DNA from: Desmonostoc muscorum LEGE 12446
GTDB taxonomy: Bacteria; Cyanobacteriota; Cyanobacteriia; Cyanobacteriales; Nostocaceae
Assembly (NCBI RefSeq): GCF_015207005.2
Contig: NZ_JADEXS020000001.1
Coordinates: 6,471,001-6,535,000, forward strand
Direction of reading: 5' to 3'
DNA length: 64,000 nt
Shown here: positions 46,455-56,338 of the stretch, one piece after another
Position numbering within the stretch: the first letter of the stretch is position 1
Layout: each line of letters begins with the position of its first letter
Program-made: the position numbers and the translations under genes
Notes under the pieces: model-generated
Told to the model about the DNA's origin: nothing
What the model saw: only the letters and a program-made list of their open reading frames with translations
Databases searched by the model: none

Positions 46455-46949
46455 AGTGATTATTTATCGTCCCTAATACTAAAAATCGGGTACAAATTAT
46501 ATTATTTTGGATTTTATATTGGCAAGAGCGTTTTTAATCTGGGTTTTGTGAATTCATCACTCGCAATCATTCTTTTAATTAGTATAGTAATCCGCTTTGA
46601 TTTTTTAATTTATTTGTGTCGTGCGTGATAGACATTAAGTATGGATAGGGAATCAGTCTTTTGGAGTTGCACCTAGCTTACAAAAATCAAATATAAATCC
46701 TATACATTCTCTGTTTTAGTTCAAAATTCAATAATCAGAAGTCAGAATTAAAAAATAATCCAAGATGTTGAGTATATTAAATAATCAGAATAAATTATGA
46801 TTATTTAATTATTCTGACTCCTGAATTTTTAATTCTGAATTCTGACTCTTTTAAGGTAGTTATGTTTCCACGCTGAAAAACCTGTAAACATAGCTACCTT
46901 GTGTCTTCAATATAACTGTCTTTCTGTTAGTGAAGACTTGTGTAAAATG
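46455..46949. other. intergenic region with two hairpin repeats
   Basis: No gene. There are TTCTGAATT-type units around 46732-46850, and a near-perfect inverted repeat with 15-bp arms (AAGGTAGTTATGTTT at 46853-46867, its complement at 46886-46900, one mismatch). Neither side has a T-tract. Confidence 0.55.
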
Positions 46950-47237
46950 TTAACCTTCAGACTCTTCAGAGATAGACTCAGATTCGGTTTCAACTTCTGT
47001 TTCAACTTTGACTGGAGGTTTGACAGGTTTTGGGCCACGCAATAGTGCAGGATTTACAGGTTGTTTGTTTTCATCTGCAAACGATCCTTTTTTTCCTTTA
47101 CCAGAGGAGCGATTACGATCTGGTTTTGAGCTTTTGGGGTTGGATTCAACAGGAGGTTTGGAATCCAAATTTTCCAAATTATTGTCAGTACTTGGTTGAG
47201 ACTGACGTTCTGATTTTTTGATTGGGCGTTCTACCAT
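46950..47237 (-). CDS. small disordered hypothetical protein
   Basis: A 95-residue, highly charged protein without hydrophobic segments. It is basic in the middle (KSSKPDRNRSSGKGKKGSFADENKQPVNPALLRGPKPVKPPVK) and acidic at the C-terminus (ETESESISEESEG). It is likely intrinsically disordered. The central NPALLRGPKP stretch resembles a short motif seen in small cyanobacterial proteins of unknown role. It ends at a TAA just before an inverted-repeat spacer. Overlapping frames on the other strand are shadows. Confidence 0.65.
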   Translation of the reverse strand: MVERPIKKSERQSQPSTDNNLENLDSKPPVESNPKSSKPDRNRSSGKGKKGSFADENKQPVNPALLRGPKPVKPPVKVETEVETESESISEESEG

Positions 47238-47422
47238 TGTTTATTTTGATAAATTTACCGAAGAAGAATTCAGAATTCAGGAGCCAGAATTCAGCTTGGG
47301 AATTCTGTGCGACTTGATAGAATTCATCAACTACTTGAAAAAGCATTCACAACAAATCAGCAATTAATTTACCAAATGTAGTAATGAGTGCGTTATCAAT
47401 AGCGTAACGTAATCTATTACCA

Positions 47423-48262
47423 CTACTCAACAAAATTAGGTCGTGCCTGTTGCGTTGATTTCAATTTTGACTCTAAAAGTGCCCAATTTTCTTGCTCAAT
47501 TAAGTTAGTCAACTCATCGAGATTGTGGCGATACTGTTGCAGCGATCGCAGCAATGCTTGACGATTATACCGCGCCATCATAATCCCCAACTCTGGATTT
47601 CCACCACCCACACGGCTGGTATCCCGAAAACCTGAACTAGCAAGCTTTTGGGCTAGTTGCAAAACCTCTGGATCAGTTTCACTCAAACAAGCAGCAATCA
47701 ACGAAGAACTGACCATCACGGGTAAATGAGAAATCCAACTCACAGCCTGGTCATGTTGTTCTGGTTGACAATGATAGATATTCGCCCCTAGCGATCGCAC
47801 AATTTCTTCAACAATTGTAATTGCAGTAGTCGGTGTTGTGGTCAGGGGTGTGAGTACATAAGGTTTATCGACAAATAAATGCCGTTGTGCAGCTTCTATG
47901 CCACTGTCTGCTGTTCCCGCCATTGGATGACCACCGATAAAATTATCCCAAAGGGGAGAAATAGCTTCGACTATTTGTACTTTCGCCGAACCCACGTCAG
48001 TCACAACTGTAGTGGGAGACAAATAAGGGATTAATTGTGTAAATTGGGGCACAATAAGTGCTAAAGGTGTGCAAATAAATACAACTTCTGCGGTTGCCAG
48101 TAGGCTCAAATCAACTGATGCGCTATCGACACTACCAAGGGCAACTGCCTTTTGGCAGGTAGATTCACGGCGACTAACTCCTAAGATATGATGTCCTTGC
48201 GATCGCAAATCAAAACCCAAAGACCCGCCAATCAGTCCCAGTCCTAAAATCCCAATATTCAT
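47423..48262 (-). CDS. tyrA: prephenate/arogenate dehydrogenase
   Basis: This 279-residue TyrA-family enzyme has an N-terminal NAD(P)-binding Rossmann motif GILGLGLIGGSLGFDL, the first acidic/basic selector region LGVSRRE, and the strand-4 stretch VFICTPLALI. The catalytic-domain motif is VTDVGSAKVQIVEAI and the conserved His is in GGHPMAGT. It carries out the last step of tyrosine synthesis, and in cyanobacteria the substrate is usually arogenate with NADP. The Arg after the second strand of the Rossmann fold fits NADP preference. Length is normal. It is divergent from the pentapeptide-repeat gene, with only 63 bases between the starts. Confidence 0.93.
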   Translation of the reverse strand: MNIGILGLGLIGGSLGFDLRSQGHHILGVSRRESTCQKAVALGSVDSASVDLSLLATAEVVFICTPLALIVPQFTQLIPYLSPTTVVTDVGSAKVQIVEAISPLWDNFIGGHPMAGTADSGIEAAQRHLFVDKPYVLTPLTTTPTTAITIVEEIVRSLGANIYHCQPEQHDQAVSWISHLPVMVSSSLIAACLSETDPEVLQLAQKLASSGFRDTSRVGGGNPELGIMMARYNRQALLRSLQQYRHNLDELTNLIEQENWALLESKLKSTQQARPNFVE

Positions 48263-48325
48263 TCTTTAAATTTTGACATTTCATTTTTTACACTATATAA
48301 ACTTGGCATCCCAGAGGTAGCATTG

Positions 48326-49900
48326 ATGACTGTAGAGGAATTGCTGGAACAATACGCGGCAGGAGTCTTAAACTTTAGTGGTATTGAACTGTCTGAAGCT
48401 AATCTCAGTGGGGCTAAGCTCAGTGGCGTAAATCTGAGCGATGCTAATTTAAGTGTAGTTAACTTGAGTGGTGCCAATCTCAATGAAGCTAACTTGAGCA
48501 ATGCCAAGTTGAATGTAGCAAGATTGAGTGGTGTAAATCTATGCAGCGCTGTCCTGAATAACGCCAGTCTCAATGTAGCTAATTTGATTCGGGCTGATCT
48601 CAGTCGCGCTCAACTCAGGGGAGCTTCCCTCATTCGTGCCGAGTTAATTCGCGCTGACCTCAGTCGTGCTGATTTGTTCGAGGCTAACCTCACCAGCGCC
48701 GATTTGCGAGAGGGGACTCTGCGCCAAGCGAATCTCCGTCACGCTAATTTGAGTGAGGCTGTGTTGAGAGGCGCTTCCATGACAGGAGCCAACTTAGAAA
48801 TGGCTAACTTAAACGCCACTGACCTGAGTCGTTGTGACATCACCGGCGCCAATTTGCGAGATGCTGAACTCAGACAGGCAAACCTCACCCATACTAACCT
48901 CAGCGGTGCAGATTTGAGCGGGGCGAATCTCCGATGGGCAGATTTGAGGGGGGCGAATCTCCGGTGGGCAGATTTGAGCGGGGCAAAATTGAGCGGTGCA
49001 AATTTAATTGGTGCAGATTTAAGCAATGCCAATTTAACGAATACAAGTTTAGTACATGCGGATTTAACTCAGGCAAAATTAATTAGGGCAGAATGGATTG
49101 GTGCTGATTTAACCGGTGCAACTTTAACCGGTGCAAAACTTTATGCCACCTCCAGATTTGGTTTAAAAACCGAAGGTATGACTTGTGAATGGGTTGATCT
49201 TAGCCCCACAGGCGATCGCTCAATTATCCAAAAATTCGATTCTGAAGATTCACGAGATTTTTTTAACGAAACACCCCCAACAATTCGTATTATTGTTGAT
49301 GCAGCCCTAGAACAGGAACCTAACTTTGCCCTTGCTGGTGCCTACTACCAAATTGCTCAAGAATACCGGGGACTAAAACAACCCCCAAGCATAGAAAGTG
49401 GCCGTCGCCGCACTATTTTCACCTTCCGTGTAGATAGCGACGAAGCATTATTTCCCACCGCTTATATTGCAATCCTTCCCTTTCTAGATGCGGCATCTAC
49501 CCAAAAAAATATTTCCCAGATGCTGGAAATGATTAATACTGAAATTGTTGCCAACCCAGATTTAAAATCTTTCAAATCGCCGCAGATGGTAAAACAATTA
49601 AATATGTTTTTAGAGCAAGCGATAAGTAAAGCGACAACAATCAAAGGGATGAAAAAAAATCTAGAAGTAGCTGCCAAGTTAAATTTTTGTAAAGCCCCAA
49701 CCCAAATAATTTTAACAAATTCTAGCGCCCAGACTTTGATTGTGTATGACAATCCCAACTTTGGTAAAAGATTTATTAATCGGTCTTCTCTCAATGCTTC
49801 AGTTTATGATGATAAATCTAGTGAATCAACAAAATATATATTACCTTCTTTAAATATGGTTATAGATTTTGTTAAAGGGTTTCACTATATTAGTCATTAA
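48326..49900 (+). CDS. pentapeptide-repeat protein with C-terminal domain
   Basis: The ATG at 48326 has AGAGG before it and follows a TTG that could also be read as a start. The 524-residue protein has about 45 tandem A(D/N)LXX pentapeptides over residues about 15-285 (LSEANLSGAKLSGVNLSDANL, then LRWADLRGANLRWADL), which form a right-handed beta-helix. A C-terminal domain of about 230 residues follows (PTIRIIVDAALEQEPNFALAGAYYQIAQEYR ... LNFCKAPTQIILTNSSAQTLIVYDN) that I do not recognise by name. No signal peptide is seen. Its role is unknown, and the C-terminal domain may be the functional part. Confidence 0.88.
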   Translation: MTVEELLEQYAAGVLNFSGIELSEANLSGAKLSGVNLSDANLSVVNLSGANLNEANLSNAKLNVARLSGVNLCSAVLNNASLNVANLIRADLSRAQLRGASLIRAELIRADLSRADLFEANLTSADLREGTLRQANLRHANLSEAVLRGASMTGANLEMANLNATDLSRCDITGANLRDAELRQANLTHTNLSGADLSGANLRWADLRGANLRWADLSGAKLSGANLIGADLSNANLTNTSLVHADLTQAKLIRAEWIGADLTGATLTGAKLYATSRFGLKTEGMTCEWVDLSPTGDRSIIQKFDSEDSRDFFNETPPTIRIIVDAALEQEPNFALAGAYYQIAQEYRGLKQPPSIESGRRRTIFTFRVDSDEALFPTAYIAILPFLDAASTQKNISQMLEMINTEIVANPDLKSFKSPQMVKQLNMFLEQAISKATTIKGMKKNLEVAAKLNFCKAPTQIILTNSSAQTLIVYDNPNFGKRFINRSSLNASVYDDKSSESTKYILPSLNMVIDFVKGFHYISH

Positions 49901-49989
49901 TCATTGAGCATAAGACATAGGATATTAAATATTAGTTATTGAACCAGCGATCAATGACTAATGACTAATGACAAAACTTTGGAGGAAAA

Positions 49990-50583
49990 ATGCGCGACTC
50001 ATTTAATAAAATGATTGGTCGGACTCGGTATGTGGTCTTTCGCCTGTTTCTGCACTTGGGGGGAGGTGAGGTAGCACCTATTTTGGGAGTATTAAATAGT
50101 GCTGGTAGGGATGCGATCGATGCCGATGGCGACTTAGAAGTTTTGGGCGAAGCATTGGTAGAACTCTCCCAAACCCTCTTGCAATACGATGATTACTGGC
50201 TTTCCGCTGCCAATGAAGGAGATGTATTTTGGAATGAAGGCGAAGCAGGGGATTATGTCAATGAATTGTTTACTGACTCCGCCCAAAGATATCTCAGTGA
50301 ACCAGATTACAGTTCTACCTCTGGATTTGATGAACCTTTATCTGTACCTGTAACTCGCAACGTTATTGTGATGATTACAGTAGCTTATGAAGGAGAAGTG
50401 CCAGATTTGGAAACCGATCTTTCTAGCGCTCAGGCAATCAAGGAAGCATTGAAAGCCTTGATCAATTTGCATTACAGTCATAAACTACGGGCAGTCCAAG
50501 TACATTTCTCACCAGCGCAGTTAGGCGATGAACTGACTAGCGATCAACTGTTGGAATATTACCCTGAATTGGTTCCCTTGTAA
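49990..50583 (+). CDS. DUF1517-type protein
   Basis: This 197-residue protein starts at an ATG preceded by GGAGGAAAA. Its C-terminal half (VTRNVIVMITVAYEGEVPDL ... AIKEALKALINLHYSHKLRAVQVHFSPAQLGDELTSDQLLEYYPELVPL) has the order of DUF1517, a family of cyanobacteria and chloroplasts: a hydrophobic strand, a helical stretch, then a WTP-like strand and a DEL...YP.L.PL end. The N-terminal half is not part of that domain, and no membrane segment is obvious. It directly follows the pentapeptide-repeat gene on the same strand, but with an 89-base repeat-type gap. The function is unknown. Confidence 0.7.
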   Translation: MRDSFNKMIGRTRYVVFRLFLHLGGGEVAPILGVLNSAGRDAIDADGDLEVLGEALVELSQTLLQYDDYWLSAANEGDVFWNEGEAGDYVNELFTDSAQRYLSEPDYSSTSGFDEPLSVPVTRNVIVMITVAYEGEVPDLETDLSSAQAIKEALKALINLHYSHKLRAVQVHFSPAQLGDELTSDQLLEYYPELVPL

Positions 50584-50741
50584 TACAGCAGATTACAAAG
50601 AAAGTGAAGTACACAACGTCAGTCTCAAAGCCTGGCATAAAGCCTGTTTTACTTTCCAATTCTGTTAGCGCAGCGGGGCGAACGCGAGTGCGTCTCCAAG
50701 AGTTGCCCATTCTGAATTCTGAATTCTGAATTCTGAATTTT
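50584..50741 (+). repeat. interspersed repeat with TTCTGAA tail, copy 2
   Basis: TACAGCAGATT.CAAAGAAAGTGAAG, then a TAAAGCCTGTTTTACTT block, then TCTGTTAGCGCAGCGGGGC and a TTCTGAATTCTGAATTCTGA tail. It shares these blocks in order with 5556-5690 (reverse) and 60726-60842. Confidence 0.75.
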
Positions 50742-50815
50742 CCTCTATGTTGGGTAGTCCGTACTTACTACTCACATCAAGAAATTGTTAAGCTCGGACA
50801 TAGGACGATAATGCA

Positions 50816-51697
50816 ATGATCATGACCATACTACGTAAATTTACAGTCGTTGTTTTAACACTGAGTTTGTGTTTGACAACTGTAGCTTGTGGAGGCCCAG
50901 AGCAAGCTAATCCTCCAGCTAAGAACGTTAGCCAAACCTCGACCACCACCAAATTGAGTGATGGTCAGTATCAAATTCAACAAGTTACTTACGATGATGC
51001 AACTGGGCAGTACAGCCTGTTTTTACTAAACAACACACCCCCAACCTTTGCAACTGAAAATTTGCAAATGGCACGGCTAACTGATGACGAAATTAAGCAG
51101 GGTAAAAAAACTTATCTGAAGGTAGAAAATGGGCAGCCAAGTTTATATCTCACAGAAGATTTTAAAATTGCCTACGTCCACAACGTCACCGAGAACAAAA
51201 CTAATCCCCAAACAGGAAAACAAGAAACGGTCGTAGTTCGTCAAGAAAATAGCTTCTGGGCACCCTTTGCCGGGTCTGTGGCTGGTAGCTTAGCAGGTCA
51301 AGCCATTGGTAGTCTATTATTTAGACCCCAGTATTATGTACCCCCTGTCTATCAACCAGGAGGAGTGATGAGTGGCTATGGTGGATATGGCAACAGCTAT
51401 GACCAAGCAGTTCAAAGCTATCGAACTCGCTATAACGAACCACCCGCAGCGGTGAGAAATCGCACTGCTTTCCGCAGTACAGGGACGATTAGAAGGTCAT
51501 ATCCCGGCAGTTCAACTGTACGCAATACGCCACGTACTACTACAGGTAATAGCCGTCCCTCTGGTTCTGGTTTTGGTGGTAGTAACTTGCGACCCTCTGG
51601 CAGTTCTAGTACTACCAAACGCAATTCTGGTAGTGGTTTTGGTACTGGCCGACGTTCTTCGGGCAGTCGCTCATTTGGTACGGGTAGACGCCGTTAG
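50816..51697 (+). CDS. lipoprotein of unknown function with Ser/Gly/Arg-rich tail
   Basis: The protein has 293 residues. A lipoprotein signal peptide (MTILRKFTVVVLTLSLCLTTVAC, lipobox TVAC) is followed by a folded region of about 110 residues (YQIQQVTYDDATGQYSLFLLNNTPP ... IAYVHNVTENKTNPQTGKQETVVVRQE). A glycine-zipper-like membrane segment (FAGSVAGSLAGQAIGSLLF) comes next. The last 95 residues are low complexity: Ser, Gly, Arg, Thr with repeated SGSGFG / SGSRSFGTGRR units. It is likely anchored in the outer or plasma membrane, facing the periplasm. No family was recognised. There are two near ATG starts, and the first is given. Confidence 0.75.
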   Translation: MIMTILRKFTVVVLTLSLCLTTVACGGPEQANPPAKNVSQTSTTTKLSDGQYQIQQVTYDDATGQYSLFLLNNTPPTFATENLQMARLTDDEIKQGKKTYLKVENGQPSLYLTEDFKIAYVHNVTENKTNPQTGKQETVVVRQENSFWAPFAGSVAGSLAGQAIGSLLFRPQYYVPPVYQPGGVMSGYGGYGNSYDQAVQSYRTRYNEPPAAVRNRTAFRSTGTIRRSYPGSSTVRNTPRTTTGNSRPSGSGFGGSNLRPSGSSSTTKRNSGSGFGTGRRSSGSRSFGTGRRR

Positions 51698-51854
51698 GAA
51701 GTAGATTCAAATTGAAAAAATGGCAGGGGCGTACAGCTGTACGCCCCTACAGTCGGTTTATTTGTTGCAAGGTATTAGTAGGGACTCACAAGAAAATTTA
51801 TTGCAACTTTTTAGTCTTGCCACGCCACTAGGAAAATTACTAGCTCCTAACTCT
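51698..51854. other. spacer with palindrome, copy 2
   Basis: A perfect 24-bp palindrome (arms AGGGGCGTACAG, 51725-51748) sits just after the lipoprotein gene and before fabG on the other strand. It is also found at 27922. No gene. Confidence 0.7.
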
Positions 51855-52634
<780 letters not shown>

Positions 52635-52686
52635 TTATCTTATGGTGATTTAGGGAACATCGGAATATTGTTTGGGTAAAATCTTA

Positions 52687-52936
52687 CTATTGCGGCGTCA
52701 CAATCTTGCTAGCATCATGCAAATTAGATAATTTATAGATAATAAATAAATAAGGTTCTACATCGTTTTTAGCTAGATATAACTCGATTAACTGTCCTTT
52801 AAAACTTTCAACTTTAGTAATAATTTGGTGGATACGATTAGCAAAATTTTCCCAATTGCGATCGTTATTATAGCTCCGTAGGTGAGCTTGTCGTAGACAT
52901 GGCCAGATTGGATAAACTAGTAAGTATTTGACATAC
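52687..52936 (-). pseudogene. 3' part of a small gene split by a TnpB element
   Basis: Read on the minus strand, this gives KYLLVYPIWPCLRQAHLRSYNNDRNWENFANRIHQIITKVESFKGQ... to IVTPQ and a stop. The open frame extends to 52977, but its first about 14 residues come from the transposon end (ESPTVHGGEYV), so they are not part of the original protein. A matching 5' part with an ATG, MSISTYLDQPNNYTEVYETDVYRK, lies at 54291-54369. Together they would encode about 104 residues. The join is inferred. The function is unknown. Confidence 0.55.
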
Positions 52937-54300
52937 TCCCCGCCGTGAACGGTCGGGGATTCTAATTCATGGTTCACAGAAATCCGCTTGCTATATCAAG
53001 TAACAATCAATAGTATTGGCGGTCTTCTCCCCATGCTTTCCCTCAATAGAGGCAGATCCCTTTTGCCCAAAGGTACTGTTATTCTGCCACTCAACTCCTA
53101 ATATCTTCATTCCCTTCTGCAAAATATTGAGAGCCGCATTGGTATCACGGCAGATCAATATTTTGCAATTAGGACATGAATGAGTTCGGGGAAGAAGTGA
53201 CTTTTTTACTCTATGTCCACAATTACTACAGTCCTGAGATGTATAGTTTGGCGACACTGCCACAACTGCTTTATCCCAGATTTTTCCGTAGTAGTCTAGC
53301 CATTGAGTGAACTGATACCAACTAGCGTCAGAAATCGATTTAGCCAAATGGTGATTTTTGACCATGTTCGCAATCTTCAAATCCTCATAAACAATCACAT
53401 CGTTAGAGTGAACCACGCATCGGGCTTGCTTTATAGCCCAATCTTTACGCTGTCTTTGGATTTTTAGATGAACTCTACCTAATCGTTTTCTGCAAGAGTG
53501 ATAATTGATTGACTGCGGTTTTCTACCTTTGACAAACTTTTTACTCAACCGCTTCTGCGCTTTTTTAAGTCTGCGCTCTGACTTCCTCAAAAATTGCGGA
53601 TAAATTACAGCATTATCATTTTGGTCTTTGGTAAAATATTTTAACCCTAAGTCCAATCCAACAACGTTACCAGTGAATTCCCCAACTTCCTTGCGATCAG
53701 CATCAAAGCAGAATTGAGCGTGATATCCATCCGCTCTCCTTACTACTCGGACACGATTAATTTTAAGTCGATGAAGGTCTTCTCGTGTGGATGAATTGCA
53801 GAATACAGATAAAGAGCCAACTTTAAAGCCATCCGTGAAAGTAATAATTCTGCAATCATCAGATAGTTTCCAGCCTGACACTTTATACTCTACAGAGCGA
53901 GAATGCTTTTTAAACTTGGGATAACCTTTCTTTTTCTCCTGCTTTTTACAACGTTTATAGAAACTTGAGATAGCAGTCCATGCTCTTTCGGCACTGGCTT
54001 GACGCGCAGCCGAATTTAACTTTAAAGCAAAGTCAAATTCAGTCGCTAAGTCTTTGCACAGCTTATACAAGTCAGCTTTACCAATCCCTTGATTATCCAT
54101 CCAATAGCGAATCGCTTTATTCCTAATAAATTGGGCAGTGCGAATGGCATCATCAAGAGCTTGATATTGTTCCTTAGTTCCGTTTAGTAGCTTGGCTTCT
54201 CTTACTATCATTTCTATATTTTATCATGGAATATTGCAGATAAAAGAATATAATATAATATAAAGCCGTACTAGAAGCACGGGGCTTTAGACCCAACTTT
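52928..54300 (-). mobile_element. TnpB-only IS200/IS605-type (IS1341-like) element
   Basis: The element carries only tnpB and no tnpA. The end near 52936-52968 has a GC hairpin (CCCCGACCGTTCACGGCGGGG on the minus strand), which in this class is the 3' part of the guide-RNA scaffold. The other end near 54265-54290 has CCCCGTGCTTCTAGTACGG, also a hairpin. Exact ends are uncertain by about 10 bases because these elements do not duplicate their target. It appears to sit inside a small gene. Confidence 0.75.
52991..54211 (-). CDS. tnpB: TnpB, RNA-guided endonuclease of an IS200/IS605-type element
   Basis: This 406-residue TnpB has all catalytic residues: RuvC Asp187 (VVGLDLGLKYF), Glu276 (VIVYEDLKI) and Asp356 (CRDTNAAL). 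It has the four zinc Cys (328, 331, 346, 349: CSNCGHR ... CPNCK). The N-terminal helix-turn-helix region includes EQYQALDDAIRTAQFIRNKAIRYW and SAERAWTAISSFYKRCKK. It should cut a DNA target chosen by an RNA made from the element's right end plus flanking DNA, with a short target-adjacent motif. No TnpA is present, so transposition would need help in trans. The intact active site suggests recent activity. Confidence 0.93.
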   Translation of the reverse strand: MIVREAKLLNGTKEQYQALDDAIRTAQFIRNKAIRYWMDNQGIGKADLYKLCKDLATEFDFALKLNSAARQASAERAWTAISSFYKRCKKQEKKKGYPKFKKHSRSVEYKVSGWKLSDDCRIITFTDGFKVGSLSVFCNSSTREDLHRLKINRVRVVRRADGYHAQFCFDADRKEVGEFTGNVVGLDLGLKYFTKDQNDNAVIYPQFLRKSERRLKKAQKRLSKKFVKGRKPQSINYHSCRKRLGRVHLKIQRQRKDWAIKQARCVVHSNDVIVYEDLKIANMVKNHHLAKSISDASWYQFTQWLDYYGKIWDKAVVAVSPNYTSQDCSNCGHRVKKSLLPRTHSCPNCKILICRDTNAALNILQKGMKILGVEWQNNSTFGQKGSASIEGKHGEKTANTIDCYLI

Positions 54301-54369
54301 TCGGTAAACATCAGTCTCGTAAACCTCTGTATAATTATTTGGTTGGTCAAGATAGGTTGAAATAGACAT
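54291..54369 (-). pseudogene. 5' part of the gene split by the TnpB element
   Basis: An ATG at 54367-54369 (with GGAA at about 7 bases) starts MSISTYLDQPNNYTEVYETDVYRK, then runs into the transposon end (VGSKAPCF and stop). It has protein-like composition and the same strand as the 3' part at 52687-52936. Its extent beyond the Lys codon is uncertain. Confidence 0.5.
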
Positions 54370-54554
54370 TTAATTTCCATACACAAAAGAATATAAAATG
54401 TATATTTTCTTAGAATTATTTAATATTTTTCCTGCTGAATTAGTCTATGATTGACTAATCTAATCTTTTCCTCAGAAAAACCCATAAACATATACCGATT
54501 TTATTTTCTAAGAATTAATATTGAAACAAACAATTGAAAAGCGGTGTGTATCAC

Positions 54555-54872
54555 ATGGCAACTCAAAAACAATTTAACAGCTTTGAAGAGATGCTGTCGG
54601 GTTCTGATGTACCTGTACTGGTGGATTTTTACGCTGAATGGTGCGGGCCATGTCAGATGATGGTGCCAATTTTAGAACAAGTGAATGCCCAACTCAACGA
54701 TCGCCTGCGGATTGTAAAAATCGACACAGAAAAATACACTGAATTGGCTAGCAAGTATCAAATTTATGCCCTACCAACCCTAGTACTATTTAAGAAGGGT
54801 GAGCCTGTGGAGCGAATTGAGGGTGTAAGACAAGCAGCGCAGTTGGTGGAACATCTAAAAACAATTATTTAA
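54555..54872 (+). CDS. trxA: thioredoxin
   Basis: The start is at ATG 54555 (MATQKQFNSFEEML). The open frame continues 7 codons to a TTG, but those residues are not family-like. The 105-residue protein has the active site WCGPC (Cys30, Cys33), conserved Asp in LVDFYAEW, cis-Pro in YALPTLVLF, and the glycine in GEPVERIEGVRQAAQLVEHL. It reduces disulfides in cytosolic targets, including Calvin-cycle and redox enzymes. A good terminator follows 24 bases after the stop. Confidence 0.95.
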   Translation: MATQKQFNSFEEMLSGSDVPVLVDFYAEWCGPCQMMVPILEQVNAQLNDRLRIVKIDTEKYTELASKYQIYALPTLVLFKKGEPVERIEGVRQAAQLVEHLKTII

Positions 54873-54896
54873 GTAGATTTGGTGTTAGTTCCCAAA

Positions 54897-54920
54897 GGCG
54901 CGAAACGTCGCGTCTTTTTT
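54897..54920 (+). terminator. rho-independent terminator of trxA
   Basis: Stem GGCGCG / CGCGTC (one G-U pair), loop AAACGT, then six T residues. Confidence 0.82.
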
Positions 54921-55095
54921 AGTCGGTTAGCACTGCTTGCTAGCCTACGAATCCCCGTTTGATTCAACTACTAGCAACGAAAACCTTAAGCAAACATTAA
55001 GTATATCTACTTATATGTCTTGAGAAAGTAGTTTAAGAATTAGGAGAGCTATATTGTATAGATATAATAAATTATTTTGACAAGTGAGACAAACT

Positions 55096-55260
55096 ATGGG
55101 TAAAAAGCAAGAAATACCCAACAAAGCCTATATTTGGGTGAATATTGATTTTGATAAGGTTAAAAATAGAATAAATGTGGTGACTTCTAAGATTGAGCAA
55201 GTTATCCAAAAGTATGAATTTTCAACTAGAGCTAGTGACTCAGGCAAAAGAAACAATTAG
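55096..55260 (+). CDS. small hypothetical protein (54 residues)
   Basis: The ATG at 55096 opens a frame reading MGKKQEIPNKAYIWVNIDF and continuing DKVKNRINVVTSKIEQVIQKYEFSTRASDSGKRNN, stop at 55258. It has a balanced mix of charged and hydrophobic residues and a helix-like middle. No family was recognised. It lies alone in a 400-base spacer after trxA. The ribosome site is weak (GTGAGACAAACT), so it may not be translated. Confidence 0.4.
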   Translation: MGKKQEIPNKAYIWVNIDFDKVKNRINVVTSKIEQVIQKYEFSTRASDSGKRNN

Positions 55261-55295
55261 GTTGTTTGCGGGGTGATTGCAGTTGATATTTTTGG

Positions 55296-56216
55296 TTAAG
55301 AACGCCTGACATTCAAGCAACACCATTCTTTGCGTTTCCACAGAGTAGCAACCACCCAACCATTTTTTTCTAAAGCGTCAGCAACATCTTTAGATTGTTC
55401 GAGTAAAATACCGCTGAAAATAGCCCAAGTGTTAGGCTTAGCGATCGCACTCATTTCTGGAACCAACTCAATTATCACATTAGCCAAAATATTGCAAACA
55501 ATACCGTCCACTGGCTTTTCCAGCAGTTTTGTCAAAACATCTACGCTTCCCTGTGCAGGTAGTAAATGTTCTGGGCTAATGTCATTCAATGCGGCATTGC
55601 TGATAGTTGATTGCACCGCTAAAAGGTCAGTATCCACTGCATAGACTTTCTCTGCTCCCAGTAGCAGCGCTCCAATGGAAAGGATACCAGAACCACAGCC
55701 AATATCCGCAATTACCGTATGTTCTTGTTTGCCACCAGTCCCCACAAATGATTGTGGTACTTCACTCAGACGCATTTCCAGAGATTCCAAACATAACTGG
55801 GTGGTGGCATGGTTACCCGTACCAAATGCTACACCAGGGTCGAGACGAATTACTAACCGTTCGGTTGTTTCTGGTAATGGTAGCCAAGCAGGGTTAATGA
55901 GAAAGCGATCGCCAATTTCTTGGGGTTGCCAATATTGCTTCCAACTAGTCGCCCAATCTTCTTCATCAATCAATTGCCAGCGTAGGGTGGGAGATGAAAC
56001 TCCAACACAAAGAGCATCTTGACGCAGCCGCAGCGATAGTGCTGCCAAATCTAGTAGTTGTGTTTGAATTGTCGGCAAGTAACCCCTGACTAAAGAGGAA
56101 TTTCCTTTGCTTTCACTGGCTGTGCCACGACAACCAAAATCTTCCAGTCGCCAAAAGATAGAATCTTCTAGGTCTGGATCGCATAAAATTTGTAGTTCCC
56201 ACCAGGTGTTTGCCAT
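55296..56216 (-). CDS. prmA: ribosomal protein L11 methyltransferase
   Basis: This 306-residue protein has the two-part build of PrmA. The N-terminal about 130 residues form a substrate-recognition domain ([27 protein letters not shown]). The catalytic domain has the [23 protein letters not shown] motif, the SAM site [27 protein letters not shown] (near residue 172), and [12 protein letters not shown] (motif post IV, NxxxN). It trimethylates L11 on the ribosome using SAM. It lies immediately downstream of serA on the same strand, but with a 122-base CCAAAAT repeat gap, so co-transcription is only possible. Confidence 0.93.
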   Translation of the reverse strand: MANTWWELQILCDPDLEDSIFWRLEDFGCRGTASESKGNSSLVRGYLPTIQTQLLDLAALSLRLRQDALCVGVSSPTLRWQLIDEEDWATSWKQYWQPQEIGDRFLINPAWLPLPETTERLVIRLDPGVAFGTGNHATTQLCLESLEMRLSEVPQSFVGTGGKQEHTVIADIGCGSGILSIGALLLGAEKVYAVDTDLLAVQSTISNAALNDISPEHLLPAQGSVDVLTKLLEKPVDGIVCNILANVIIELVPEMSAIAKPNTWAIFSGILLEQSKDVADALEKNGWVVATLWKRKEWCCLNVRRS

Positions 56217-56338
56217 ATAATTTTAGATTTTAGATTTTAGATTTTAGATTGGGGAATTGGTAACGGTTAATGGTCAATGCTAAAAACAATGAGCAATTAT
56301 CCATTACCAATCCAAAATCCAAAATCCAAAATCCAAAA
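56217..56338. repeat. ATTTTAG / CCAAAAT repeat spacer
   Basis: Four ATTTTAG units (56224-56249 or so) and four CCAAAAT units (56309-56339) face each other as inverted repeats. No coding capacity. Confidence 0.75.
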
